A stretch of 64,000 bases of DNA. It comes from JBGQAS01 sp963699305 (GTDB lineage: Bacteria > Chloroflexota > Anaerolineae > Anaerolineales > Anaerolineaceae). The number at the start of each line of letters is the position of its first letter. The first letter of the stretch is position 1. Below are positions 16,967 to 25,129 of this stretch, in pieces. The translations under genes were made by a program, and so were the position numbers. The stretch lies in the NCBI GenBank assembly GCA_963699305.1, contig OY969431.1, positions 310,001 through 374,000 of the forward strand, given 5' to 3'. Under the pieces are notes generated by a model that was not told the origin of the DNA, ran no database searches, and was given only the letters and a program-made list of their open reading frames with translations.

Positions 16967-17769
16967 CGGTTCAGTAAATACACCAATTCATTGGCGAAGT
17001 GAAACTCCTCCACTTGACCCTTCCAGCCGGAAATGATCTCCTGGAAGTGAGCGGAATAGTTGGCACGCATGCCTTTGTTCCGACCGCTCAGACTACGGAT
17101 AGGAAAGGAAACAAGGATGTGCTCCGCCCAGATACCTTCCAGCAGGCGAGGACCGATGGATTTGTCCAATTGTTCGAGACAAGGGAGGGTTTTGAGCAGC
17201 AATGCCAATTGGACTTTGGCAGCAGGAATTGTCGTAGTCAGATCGCACAGTTCGGCTTTGCCTTGAACCCCTATGAAAGGGAAAAAGAAAGTAAGGAATT
17301 CGATCAAATCACGGTAAATATCCGCAGCATAGTAGCGTGAATCCGGTGCCAGGGGCATCCAGGGGATGGCAAGCGGATTCAGACCACAAGCCACATCCAG
17401 CACGGAATGTATGGGTTGAATTTTTTTCAAGACGGTGGAATAAAAAGCATCCAGGATGGGCAAGCGCTCACGGGTGGAAGCATGCTGTTCCATCATGGAT
17501 CGGCAATAACCTTGAATGCTTTCCCTGTCAACCGGGGTGGGCAAGGTGCGCAATTTTTGCATCCAGAAGGGGTAATCAATGCCCTTTTCCTGATATGAGG
17601 AACCAACCTGGTGCAATTTGGCGCGTGTGGCTTTGACGGATTCCTTGAAGCTACGCCCCTTGGAGAGTTCCGCAGTGGCGATTTTTTCCACGAGCGATGG
17701 AAGAATCGAGCGGTACTTTTCCTGTGAAACCACCGCAGCGACGAGTTTTTGCAATTCGGGATTCGACAT
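16963..17769 (-). CDS. ArmA/Rmt-family 16S rRNA (guanine1405-N7) methyltransferase, rmt1
   Basis: 268 aa, the usual length (about 250-280) of the FmrO/Rmt family (PF07091). All diagnostic blocks are present in order: KYRSILPSLVEKI (18-30), TRAKLHQVGSSY (48-59), HASTRERL (96-103), SAM motif SVLDVACGLNPLAI (122-135), LLLKTLPCLEQ (190-200), VSFPIRSLSGRNKGM (220-234) and NELVYLL (260-266). The pathogen enzymes ArmA and RmtA-H and the actinomycete self-protection enzymes carry the same blocks and methylate N7 of G1405 in helix 44, blocking gentamicin- and kanamycin-type drugs. Whether this protein does so is untested. It starts 3 bases after tgt and overlaps rmt2, so it is an operon member rather than a mobile cassette. 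Confidence 0.9.
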   Translation of the reverse strand: MSNPELQKLVAAVVSQEKYRSILPSLVEKIATAELSKGRSFKESVKATRAKLHQVGSSYQEKGIDYPFWMQKLRTLPTPVDRESIQGYCRSMMEQHASTRERLPILDAFYSTVLKKIQPIHSVLDVACGLNPLAIPWMPLAPDSRYYAADIYRDLIEFLTFFFPFIGVQGKAELCDLTTTIPAAKVQLALLLKTLPCLEQLDKSIGPRLLEGIWAEHILVSFPIRSLSGRNKGMRANYSAHFQEIISGWKGQVEEFHFANELVYLLNR

Positions 17770-17772
17770 GTT

Positions 17773-18882
17773 TTAGAGTGAAAGACGGTCGGTAAGCTGG
17801 GTCATGAAACGCAGGTTGTGCAGCGTGCAGAGACGGGTGATCAAAGCATCGCCAATTTTGAAAAGATGGCGGAGATAGCCGAGTGAGTAATGCAAGCACA
17901 CCGGGCAATCACAATAAGGAGAAATTGGTCGATCCGCTTTGATGTGCCTGTCATCTTCAATATAAAGATAATCCAACCAATCGCCATCCAGTCCATTTTC
18001 GGCTGCCGTTGGAGGATTCCGAAAGGTATACAAGCGCCCGTGACGTGCATCCCGGGTGGGCATGGCGGAATCGAACAACGTGTAACCCAGCTCAAAACAT
18101 ATTTTTACATTTTCAGGATGCCCCACACCGAGCGCATGCATGGGCAGCGTGGCAGGGATCAGGCTGCGGGTAAACCCCAGGATCTCCTCCAGCAATTTTC
18201 CTTTACCATCCAGCGGCCAACCGCCGAACCCGTATCCATCGAAACCAATCGCCAACAGCTCTTCAGCACACTGCCTGCGTAAATCGGGTATTCCTCCACC
18301 CTGGACCACGGCAAACAGACTGGGACGTTTGGCTGGCTCCATCTTTTTTTCATCCAGCAACCTGTCAAACGTGCGACGCGAGCGTTTTGCCCAGGCAACC
18401 GTGCGGGAAACGGATTGTTCCTGCTCTTTGATGGGAGCATCCACATGGGTGCAGTCATCCAGGCAGATCACCACATCGGAACCATAAGCGATCTGCAGTT
18501 GGATGCTCTTTTCGGGGGTCAGTTGAAATTTGCGAGAACCACCTTCCGGCAGAAAGTCGATGCCTTTATCAGTGATCGAGCCGAACTTTGGATTTTGATG
18601 GATGAGGGAATATGCCTGGAATCCACCTGAATCGGTAATAATGGGTCTCTGCCAGCCCGACATGCGATGCAAACCACCCAGGCTGCTGATGGTCGATGAG
18701 CCGGGCTTCTGCATCAGGTGGTAGGTATTCATGACAACTGCCTGGATGTGACAATCCAGCAGGTCGCGTGCATCCACGGAGCGCACCACCCCAAACGTCG
18801 CATCCGGCAGGAATACCGGCAGATGGACCTGTGTGGTACCGAGAGAAATTTGTCTCAATTGCGACTTGTGCTGAGCGGTCAT
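17773..18882 (-). CDS. tgt: tRNA-guanine transglycosylase
   Basis: About 369 aa. It exchanges G34 of GUN anticodons for a 7-deazaguanine base (preQ1 or queuine). Catalytic features: TDSGGFQAYSL, AYGSDVVICLDDCTH, FAVVQGGG, FGGWPLDG and the second nucleophile region DSAMPTRDARHGRLYT; the zinc site is CDCPVC (plus a late His). PVFLPDATFG near the start replaces the usual PVFMPVGT. Three in-frame starts exist (18897 GTG, 18891, 18882 ATG). A TTGCAT-17-GATAAT promoter ends 7 bases before the ATG at 18882, so I choose that start and a leaderless message. First gene of the operon with the two rmt genes and rsmF. Confidence 0.9.
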   Translation of the reverse strand: MTAQHKSQLRQISLGTTQVHLPVFLPDATFGVVRSVDARDLLDCHIQAVVMNTYHLMQKPGSSTISSLGGLHRMSGWQRPIITDSGGFQAYSLIHQNPKFGSITDKGIDFLPEGGSRKFQLTPEKSIQLQIAYGSDVVICLDDCTHVDAPIKEQEQSVSRTVAWAKRSRRTFDRLLDEKKMEPAKRPSLFAVVQGGGIPDLRRQCAEELLAIGFDGYGFGGWPLDGKGKLLEEILGFTRSLIPATLPMHALGVGHPENVKICFELGYTLFDSAMPTRDARHGRLYTFRNPPTAAENGLDGDWLDYLYIEDDRHIKADRPISPYCDCPVCLHYSLGYLRHLFKIGDALITRLCTLHNLRFMTQLTDRLSL

Positions 18883-18889
18883 TGAAGCC

Positions 18890-18918
18890 ATTATCACCCA
18901 AGGTCAACGTCCATGCAA
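18890..18918 (-). promoter_or_regulatory. Putative promoter of the tgt-rmt1-rmt2-rsmF operon
   Basis: Minus-strand TTGCAT (18913-18918), 17-base spacer, GATAAT (18890-18895), then 7 bases to the ATG at 18882. It would overlap two alternative upstream start codons and make the operon mRNA leaderless. Confidence 0.55.
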
Positions 18919-19001
18919 GAGGAAAGCAAAATACGATTTACCGATTGAATTTCCGGTTTCTTTCGCTACAATAGTATTCAGCACGATGTGTGGAGGAAAA
19001 T

Positions 19002-19625
19002 ATGAAGGATGTGATGAAATTCGTTGTAAAAGCTTTCTTCGGCGGATGCATCGGATGCCTAGGTGCGTTGGTTATGACAACAAGCGTAATCCTGATACTG
19101 GTGCTGATCTTCAATGCAACCATTGGACCGGGACTATTGGATTCCGCCAAAGGTTTCTTCCAAGATCTGCCCAATAAGCTTATCAGTTCCCTGACTAGTT
19201 CCTTTGCGCCGGGTTCAGAGAATATCGACAGGGCAGGCAATAATCCTGTGGAAATCGATCTTTCATACCTGCAATGTCCTCCCGGTGATCCACCCGCAAT
19301 GGATTTGTTCGTGACCGCAGGAAATGATCCAACGGCAAAACACATTTCTCAATTCACAGCATCGGAATCCAGCACAGTGCGTTTTTGGGTGAAAGCACCC
19401 GAGGGTGTAACGGTGAACTTCGTACTCGTGCTAACCTCTCCGAATGGAGCCGTGAATGTTTTCGGACCCGAAACCGACCCGGTTTTTACTTCCGATCCGG
19501 GCGGCTTCCCTTATTCGGTGGGAAGTTTTGGCTCAGCGAGTGCAGCAACCGGTCTCTACGAATTGACCCTGTACATCTGCCAGGACGTATCGGCGGCTTC
19601 TCTTTCATTTGAGGTAACTCCATAA
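19002..19625 (+). CDS. Membrane-anchored protein with extracytoplasmic beta domain
   Basis: 207 aa, not recognised. One N-terminal TM helix (about residues 10-40, with a FFGGCIGCLGALV stretch), a Pro/Ser region, then a beta-rich extracytoplasmic domain of about 115 residues: VEIDLSYLQCPPGDPPAMDLFVTAGND, TVRFWVKAPEGVTVNFVLVL, GLYELTLYICQD. The pattern resembles immunoglobulin- or pre-peptidase-type beta sandwiches with two cysteines that may pair. ATG at 19002 is preceded by TGGAGG; a longer frame from 18990 starts inside that site. Monocistronic with its own terminator. Confidence 0.7.
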   Translation: MKDVMKFVVKAFFGGCIGCLGALVMTTSVILILVLIFNATIGPGLLDSAKGFFQDLPNKLISSLTSSFAPGSENIDRAGNNPVEIDLSYLQCPPGDPPAMDLFVTAGNDPTAKHISQFTASESSTVRFWVKAPEGVTVNFVLVLTSPNGAVNVFGPETDPVFTSDPGGFPYSVGSFGSASAATGLYELTLYICQDVSAASLSFEVTP

Positions 19626-19644
19626 ACGTTGGGTTTTCGAGATT

Positions 19645-19677
19645 AATACTGCACAGGAGCCAGTGCAGTATTTTTTT
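19645..19677 (+). terminator. Intrinsic terminator
   Basis: A 10-bp stem AATACTGCAC / GTGCAGTATT (19645-19654 with 19663-19672) running into seven T. Confidence 0.88.
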
Positions 19678-19679
19678 AC

Positions 19680-19707
19680 TTGACAAACAGAACAAATATT
19701 CTATAAT
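19680..19707 (+). promoter_or_regulatory. Consensus promoter with SOS-like palindrome, leaderless start
   Basis: TTGACA (19680-19685), 16-base spacer, TATAAT (19702-19707), then 6 bases to the ATG at 19714. AGAACAAATATTCT (19689-19702) fills the spacer and differs from the Gram-positive LexA-type GAAC-N4-GTTC by one base. The same motif occurs in the promoter at 58646. Confidence 0.75.
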
Positions 19708-19713
19708 GAAATC

Positions 19714-20859
19714 ATGGATGAGATACAGCGCTTGCGGATGCTGAGCGGGCAAATGGAAATGGAACCCGCAGAAGACTACGGTTGCATCGATCTATCACCC
19801 GGGAAACAGGAAAGCATCGTGGTCTATCCGGCACATTTGCCGGGTGGTGGAAGGATCCGGTTGCTAAAAACCCTCCTGAGTTCGGTGTGTGAAAATGACT
19901 GCAATTACTGTCCTTTCCGAGCGGGAAGGGATTTCCACCGCGTTTCCTTCCAAGCGGAGGAATTTGCCAACCTGTTCATGCGGTTGCAGACATCCGGTTT
20001 GGTGGATGGACTGTTCCTGAGTTCGGGGATATTTGGAAGCGGGATTTTGACACAGGATAAATTGATCGATACTGCGGATATTCTGCGAAACAAGCTGGGG
20101 TTCCGCGGCTACATCCATTTGAAAGTAATGCCCGGAGCTGACCACGACCAGGTTTTCAGGGTGATGCAACTGGCAGATCGGATCTCCATCAACCTGGAGG
20201 GACCGAACCCGCGGCGTTTGTTGATGCTTGCACCAAAGAAGCAATTCATCGAGCAGCTATTGACTCCCATGGGGTGGGTGGAAGGCATCCGCCAGAAAAT
20301 GCCGAGCAGCCTGGGTTGGAAACACCATTGGCCGGGGACGACCACACAATTTGTGGTGGGGGCGGTAGGCGAATCAGACCTGGAATTGCTCAGCACCACG
20401 CAGCAGTTGATGGCGAAATACCGCTTAATCCGCGCCTATTACTCCGCATTCAACCCCCAGCGGGACACACCTCTGGAACATCATGCAGCAACCCCCCAGG
20501 TGCGGGAAAACCGGTTATACGAAGCATTTTACCTGATGCGTGATTATGGGTTTGACCTGGAAGAAATGCCCTTCGCGCAGGATGAAAACCTGCCACAGGA
20601 TATCGATCCCAAGCTTGCCTGGGCACGGAAAAACATCACGGAATCTCCCATCGAAATCAACAGCGCTGAACGCGGACAATTGCTGCGCATCCCGGGATTC
20701 GGTCCGCGAGCGGTGGAGCAGATCATGGCTGCCCGCAGGACACACCCCATAACCGACTCTAGTCACCTGGTGAAATTAGGCATACGAATGAACCGCGCCG
20801 CTCCATTTGTACTATTGGGGGGAAAGAAACCCGTTTTCCAACCGAGCCTTTTTGGTTGA
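19714..20859 (+). CDS. Putative DNA modification/repair radical SAM protein with C-terminal helix-hairpin-helix
   Basis: 381 aa. The radical SAM cluster motif is CENDCNYC (residues about 59-66, CX3CX2C), set in LLSSVCENDCNYCPFRAGRD, followed by FLSSGIFGSG and KVMPGADHDQV. The C-terminus carries an HhH DNA-binding motif, LLRIPGFGPRAVEQIMAARR. This combination matches the family annotated as putative DNA modification/repair radical SAM proteins, often encoded beside a linker protein and a uracil-DNA glycosylase-like partner. Neither partner is adjacent here. The promoter directly abuts the ATG, and the spacer palindrome suggests damage control. Confidence 0.85.
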   Translation: MDEIQRLRMLSGQMEMEPAEDYGCIDLSPGKQESIVVYPAHLPGGGRIRLLKTLLSSVCENDCNYCPFRAGRDFHRVSFQAEEFANLFMRLQTSGLVDGLFLSSGIFGSGILTQDKLIDTADILRNKLGFRGYIHLKVMPGADHDQVFRVMQLADRISINLEGPNPRRLLMLAPKKQFIEQLLTPMGWVEGIRQKMPSSLGWKHHWPGTTTQFVVGAVGESDLELLSTTQQLMAKYRLIRAYYSAFNPQRDTPLEHHAATPQVRENRLYEAFYLMRDYGFDLEEMPFAQDENLPQDIDPKLAWARKNITESPIEINSAERGQLLRIPGFGPRAVEQIMAARRTHPITDSSHLVKLGIRMNRAAPFVLLGGKKPVFQPSLFG

Positions 20860-20865
20860 GACCTC

Positions 20866-20914
20866 TTGACAAGATTTTTATTTTGGAATAATATATGAAC
20901 ACTTGCTCATATAT
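20866..20914 (+). promoter_or_regulatory. Promoter and SmtB/CadC-type operator of the metal-resistance operon
   Basis: TTGACA (20866-20871), 17-base spacer, TAATAT (20889-20894). An inverted repeat covers the -10 box and likely +1: 11-base arms at 20891-20901 and 20904-20914 with a 2-base centre, one mismatch. The core TGAACA-N2-TGCTCA is the 12-2-12 type bound by zinc/cadmium sensors of the SmtB/CadC family. Confidence 0.85.
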
Positions 20915-20937
20915 TCATATATCCTCACAAGGACAAA

Positions 20938-21318
20938 ATGACCGAAAAAACCAATCTATCCCGCTGCGAAGTCGAAGTGATCCACGAAAATCTTGTACAG
21001 ATAGCACAAAAGGACCTGATCGATGGACTGACCTCAACCCGCATGGCAAGCCTGTTCCAGGCGATGGCTGACCCGACACGCGTGCGGTTGCTTTCTGCCC
21101 TGCTGCAAACAGAGCTGTGCGTATGCGACCTGGCAGCCATCGTGGGGATGACGCAATCCGCCATTTCCCACCAGTTACGCTTGCTGAGGGATCTGCGCCT
21201 TGTCAAAGCCAGGAAGGATGGACGGATCGTGTATTACACATTGGATGATGAGCATATCAGCGATTTCATCACACGCGCAAAGGAGCATATCACACATGGC
21301 AGCCACGCACACGATTGA
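20938..21318 (+). CDS. ArsR/SmtB-family metal-sensing repressor, CadC-like
   Basis: 126 aa winged-helix repressor. The recognition region is ELCVCDLAAIVGMTQSAISHQLRLLRDL with the wing KDGRIVYYTLDDEHI. Two possible metal sites are seen: CxC in ELCVCD plus an N-terminal Cys (SRCEVEV) as in the CadC alpha3N site, and an alpha5 site D-x-H ... H-x2-H in DEHISDFITRAKEHITH, as in SmtB/CzrA. Zn, Cd or Pb binding would release the operator at 20891-20914. Its 3' end overlaps the ATPase gene by 23 bases, so it represses its own operon. Confidence 0.92.
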   Translation: MTEKTNLSRCEVEVIHENLVQIAQKDLIDGLTSTRMASLFQAMADPTRVRLLSALLQTELCVCDLAAIVGMTQSAISHQLRLLRDLRLVKARKDGRIVYYTLDDEHISDFITRAKEHITHGSHAHD

Positions 21319-23392
21319 AGTACCGATACAGGGGATGGATTGTGCAGATTGCACACAACATGTAAAGCACGCGCTTGAAAAGCTGCCGAGCATCACGTCT
21401 GTTGAAGTTTTATTGGGAGCTCAAAAAGCCATCATTATCATGCAGGGCGACTCGGTAAAAATGGCAGCCATCCGGACGGCCGTCGAAAAGGCGGGGTATT
21501 CCGTACCAGAGACCGCCGCGGACGCAGCCCCGACTGCACGGCAATTCAGCCGCAAGGTGCTGACGGTGCTGGCGCTGGTGGTGGGTGCTTTGCTGTTCAT
21601 CGTGGTGGTCGGTGAATGGCTGGGACTTTTTGAAACCATCACCAGGGGAGTGCCCTTTTGGGTGGGGGCTGCCATCGTGCTGATCGGCGGATTGCCCATC
21701 TTCATCGATGTCATCCGGGCAGCCTTTCAAAAGCAGGTCACGTCACGTACGCTGATGACGCTGGGTGTGATCGCTGCCCTGGCTGTAAAGCAGTGGACCA
21801 CGGCAGGTATCGTGGTGTTCATGATGCACATCGGAAATTTTGTGGAGGGGTTCACCGCCGACCGATCGCGCAAAGCGGTGAAAGACCTGACAAAAATGGC
21901 TCCACAGACGGCGCGCGTCGTACGGAACGGCGAAGAGATAACCATCCCTGTCGAGGAAGTTCAAAAAGAAGAGATCGTCATCGTGCGCCCTGGGGAAGCC
22001 ATCCCGGTGGATGGCGAGGTGGTGGACGGGAACGCCACCATTAACCAGGCGGCAGTAACGGGAGAATCGATGCCGGTCGAAGCAGGGCAAGGCTCCAGGG
22101 TGTATGCTGCCACGGTTGCACAATTGGGGAGCATCAAGATCAAAACCATCCACGTTGGCAGGGATTCGACCTTTGGACAGGTCATCAAACTGGTCGAGGA
22201 AGCGGAATCCAAAAAAGGCAAGGTACAACAATTTGCGGATAAGTTTTCCGGATATTACCTGCCAATTGTGGCGGGGATTGCGTTGCTGACGCTGATCATC
22301 AAAAGGGATGCGCTCGCAGCAGCCGCGGTGCTGGTGGTTGCCTGCTCCTGCACGGTTGCGCTGGCGACCCCCATTGCCATGCTGGCTTCCATCGGTGCGG
22401 GCGCCAAACGCGGGCTGCTCATCCGGGGCGGGAAGTATCTTGAATCGTTGAGCAAGGTCGATGTGATGCTGATCGACAAGACCGGCACACTGACGCTCGG
22501 GAAACCTCGCCTGACGGACGTGGTGGTGCTAAACGGATTGGAAGAAAATAAACTCCTGCAAATTGCTGCTTCAGCGGAACGCTACTCGGAGCATCCCCTG
22601 GCACATGCCTTGCGGGAAGCAGCCGAACAGCGCGTCCTATCGCTGCTGGAGATCGTCGATTTTGAATCCATCCCCGGAAAAGGCGTACGCGCTAAAGTGA
22701 ATGGATTTGAGGTGCGCGTCGGTAGTACACGCTTGGTAAAGAACCAGGGCATGTTATCGCAGGAAGATCAATTACGAAGCCAGGGTAAAACGTTATTATT
22801 TATCGAAATCGACGGCGAACTGGCAGGCATCCTGGCTGCCGCGGATACCCTGCGCAGTGAAACTCCGGCATCCATCCGGACGCTGCATCGCCTGGGAGTA
22901 GGAAGGATCGAATTGCTCACCGGCGACAATGAAAATTCCGCACACGAGCTGTCAAATAGTCTGGGGATCCCTTACCGGGCAAACCTGCTGCCGGAAGATA
23001 AGATCCGCATTGTCAAGGAATACCAGGCGGAAGGTCATACCGTTGCCATGATCGGTGACGGGATCAACGATGCACCGGCACTGGCACAGGCGGATATCGG
23101 GATTGCCATGGGGGCATCCGGCACGGATATCGCCCTAGAGACGGCGGATATCGTCCTGTTGCAGGATGATTGGACGCTTGTCCCGCAGGTGGTGCACATT
23201 GCCAAACGGACGATGGGTGTCGTACGCATGAACCTGATCTTCACGGCGGTGTACAACGTCATCGGGATCAGCCTGGCAGCGCTGGGGATCCTTCCGCCCG
23301 TTTTAGCGGCGGCACTGCAATCCATCCCGGACCTGGGCATCCTGGGGAACTCATCGAGACTATTGAAACCAAGACAATTGGATATCCACTAA
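21296..23392 (+). CDS. P1B-type heavy-metal ATPase (Zn/Cd/Pb exporter type) with CSC motif
   Basis: About 698 aa. An N-terminal HMA domain with MDCADC (residues about 14-19) is followed by TM helices, the actuator TGES, phosphorylation motif DKTGTLT, nucleotide-binding EHPLAHAL, and hinge GDGINDAPAL. The membrane metal motif that is normally CPC is CSC (ACSCTVALATP). The last TM retains the Asp of P1B-2 pumps (SIPDLGILGNSSRLL), which favours divalent metals over copper. The ATG at 21296 lies within arsR with AAGGAG 11 bases upstream; an earlier frame start at 21200 is unlikely. Probably exports Zn/Cd/Pb under control of the upstream repressor. Confidence 0.9.
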   Translation: MAATHTIEVPIQGMDCADCTQHVKHALEKLPSITSVEVLLGAQKAIIIMQGDSVKMAAIRTAVEKAGYSVPETAADAAPTARQFSRKVLTVLALVVGALLFIVVVGEWLGLFETITRGVPFWVGAAIVLIGGLPIFIDVIRAAFQKQVTSRTLMTLGVIAALAVKQWTTAGIVVFMMHIGNFVEGFTADRSRKAVKDLTKMAPQTARVVRNGEEITIPVEEVQKEEIVIVRPGEAIPVDGEVVDGNATINQAAVTGESMPVEAGQGSRVYAATVAQLGSIKIKTIHVGRDSTFGQVIKLVEEAESKKGKVQQFADKFSGYYLPIVAGIALLTLIIKRDALAAAAVLVVACSCTVALATPIAMLASIGAGAKRGLLIRGGKYLESLSKVDVMLIDKTGTLTLGKPRLTDVVVLNGLEENKLLQIAASAERYSEHPLAHALREAAEQRVLSLLEIVDFESIPGKGVRAKVNGFEVRVGSTRLVKNQGMLSQEDQLRSQGKTLLFIEIDGELAGILAAADTLRSETPASIRTLHRLGVGRIELLTGDNENSAHELSNSLGIPYRANLLPEDKIRIVKEYQAEGHTVAMIGDGINDAPALAQADIGIAMGASGTDIALETADIVLLQDDWTLVPQVVHIAKRTMGVVRMNLIFTAVYNVIGISLAALGILPPVLAAALQSIPDLGILGNSSRLLKPRQLDIH

Positions 23393-23420
23393 CAAACAAA
23401 TATTCCCAATTTTCTCTAAT

Positions 23421-23459
23421 AACAAAATAGGTTTCCGTATGAAGGAAACCTATTTTGTT
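23421..23459. terminator. Strong bidirectional terminator
   Basis: A perfect 16-bp stem (23421-23436 with 23444-23459, 7-base loop), A-rich on the 5' side and T-rich on the 3' side. It ends the metal ATPase operon on the plus strand and the phosphatase operon on the minus strand. Confidence 0.9.
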
Positions 23460-23466
23460 AAGCACA

Positions 23467-25112
23467 TCAAGCACGTTTTCTAAGTGCGCCAATGAGGGCG
23501 GAAATCCCTGTGAGCAACACCCCGACCACACCCACCATGAGCATCTGGCTGATGGCGAAGATGCCGATAAAGGCAGTGGATAGTTCGGGCAGGTTCCATT
23601 TCACGCCGATGCCATTCAAGGTCACATGCAGACCGAAAGGAAGAAGCAGAAGCAGGATGCAGGACCAGACCAATCCCTGCGTGTTCAAGGCTTTGTCAAG
23701 CCCGGTGACCACCGACTTGCGATAGGCGATCATCGAGAAGAGCCAGACGGGCAGGAATCCTGCTACCGCAATGACAGCCGACCCAACGATCATTTCCACC
23801 ATGCCGGGCAAGGCGCTCAGGGAGAAATGCCCATAGGTAAAAATAGCATAACCGATGGTGACGATCACAACGTATCCGATGGCAGCCAGAAGAAATTTCC
23901 ACCAGCGCGTCCCACCGCGTCGGAAGAAAAATACGAACGCAACCGCCAACAGGATGCCCACCGGGATGGCGCGCAGCACACGTTCTTTAATACTCGAGCA
24001 TCGCGCAATCCAACGAGAATTTTCTGGAATTCATCCGCATGGGCGGCATTTTCCAGGGAACCTTGCAGGACAGGTTGATCAACGGCTTTAGCATAGGCGT
24101 TGACAAGCAAGGTCTGCTGCTGGCGTTCTACTCCGGAGAGAGCAGACAATGTATCGGAGGGAAGGTCGAGCATGTCCACCAGCACATGCCCCTGGGTGGA
24201 GGCGGGGATGTTTGCGCCAAACAGCGCTGCCATAGTGGGAGCCACGTCGACCATGAACATATCGGGATATGCCCCGGGTCTGACACCCGCGCCTGCCATC
24301 ACGAACGGCTCGATCATTGTAATGGGGTCGGGTCCGCCGTGACCACCCTCGTCGATGTGACCGTGATCGGAGCACACGATGATGGTGTCCTGTGTCAGAT
24401 CCAGTTTCGATACAATTTGTGCCAGCATGACATCCACACGCCCGGCAGCCGCGTTCCAGGCTGGGTTGTTCGGACCGCCTTCGTGATGACCGGCATAATC
24501 GACCTGGTCGAGATGGATGAGGATGAATTGATCCTGCTGTGCTTCCAGCCACGACAAGGCAGCCTGCATCACATTGGCATCTGCGGCGGCATCGTCATCC
24601 GGTGTGTAATTGGAATCGTCCACCATCCCCTGGGGAACCAGCCTTTGGAACCAGATGTACCCGGAAAGGGCGGTGCGAAATCCCAATGTGTGGATGGCGG
24701 AAAACACATCATCCTGGGTGAACAACGGGATCTGGTCGGTGTCGAGGTTGAGCGCAGGACCATCGCTCAGGTAAGGCCAGGCACCGGTCAATAACACGGA
24801 ATACCCTGCCTGAGAAAATGACGGCGGCTGGCTGTGCATGGCGGCGGAAGCACCCAATGTACGCAGTCCGTTCAATTCCGGCATCACGTCCGGCTTGAGG
24901 GATGTATCCAGGCGCAAACCATCGATCAACACAAACACTAGCCGGCGGGTGGCGGGAGAACCGAGCGCTTCACCCGCAGGGGGAGGGGTCTTGGAAATCG
25001 GGGAGCGATAATCGTAAATCCCGTTCATCAGCCCCAACGCAGAAAACAGCATGGCAGCTGCCAGCCCCAGGCTTAGCATGATGCTTACACCTAACATTAA
25101 TGTACGGCGCAT
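23467..25112 (-). CDS. Membrane-anchored alkaline-phosphatase-superfamily protein, one frameshift
   Basis: A TM anchor (residues about 5-25) is followed by a type I phosphodiesterase/phosphatase domain: VFVLIDGLRLDTSL (metal and nucleophile region), GYSVLLTGAWP, HLDQVDYAGHH, VCSDHGHIDEGGHGG, all metal-ligand motifs of the superfamily. Near 23985 the frame shifts by one base (VLKE/R junction). After it a second frame adds about 165 residues with four TM helices to the stop at 23467. Adding one base gives a protein of about 550 aa: catalytic domain outside, C-terminal TM bundle. ATG at 25112 follows GGAG. Third gene of an LRR - C39 protease - phosphatase operon. The substrate is unknown. Confidence 0.82.
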
Positions 25113-25129
25113 AGAATTTCTCCATTCGG

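Noticed and set aside
16142..17769. Recently acquired resistance cassette
   Set aside because: No mobile-element genes, flanking repeats or evident composition change; both genes are tightly coupled to tgt and rsmF.
24039..24794. 251-codon open frame on the plus strand
   Set aside because: It is antisense to the phosphatase gene, whose conserved metal motifs identify the true strand.
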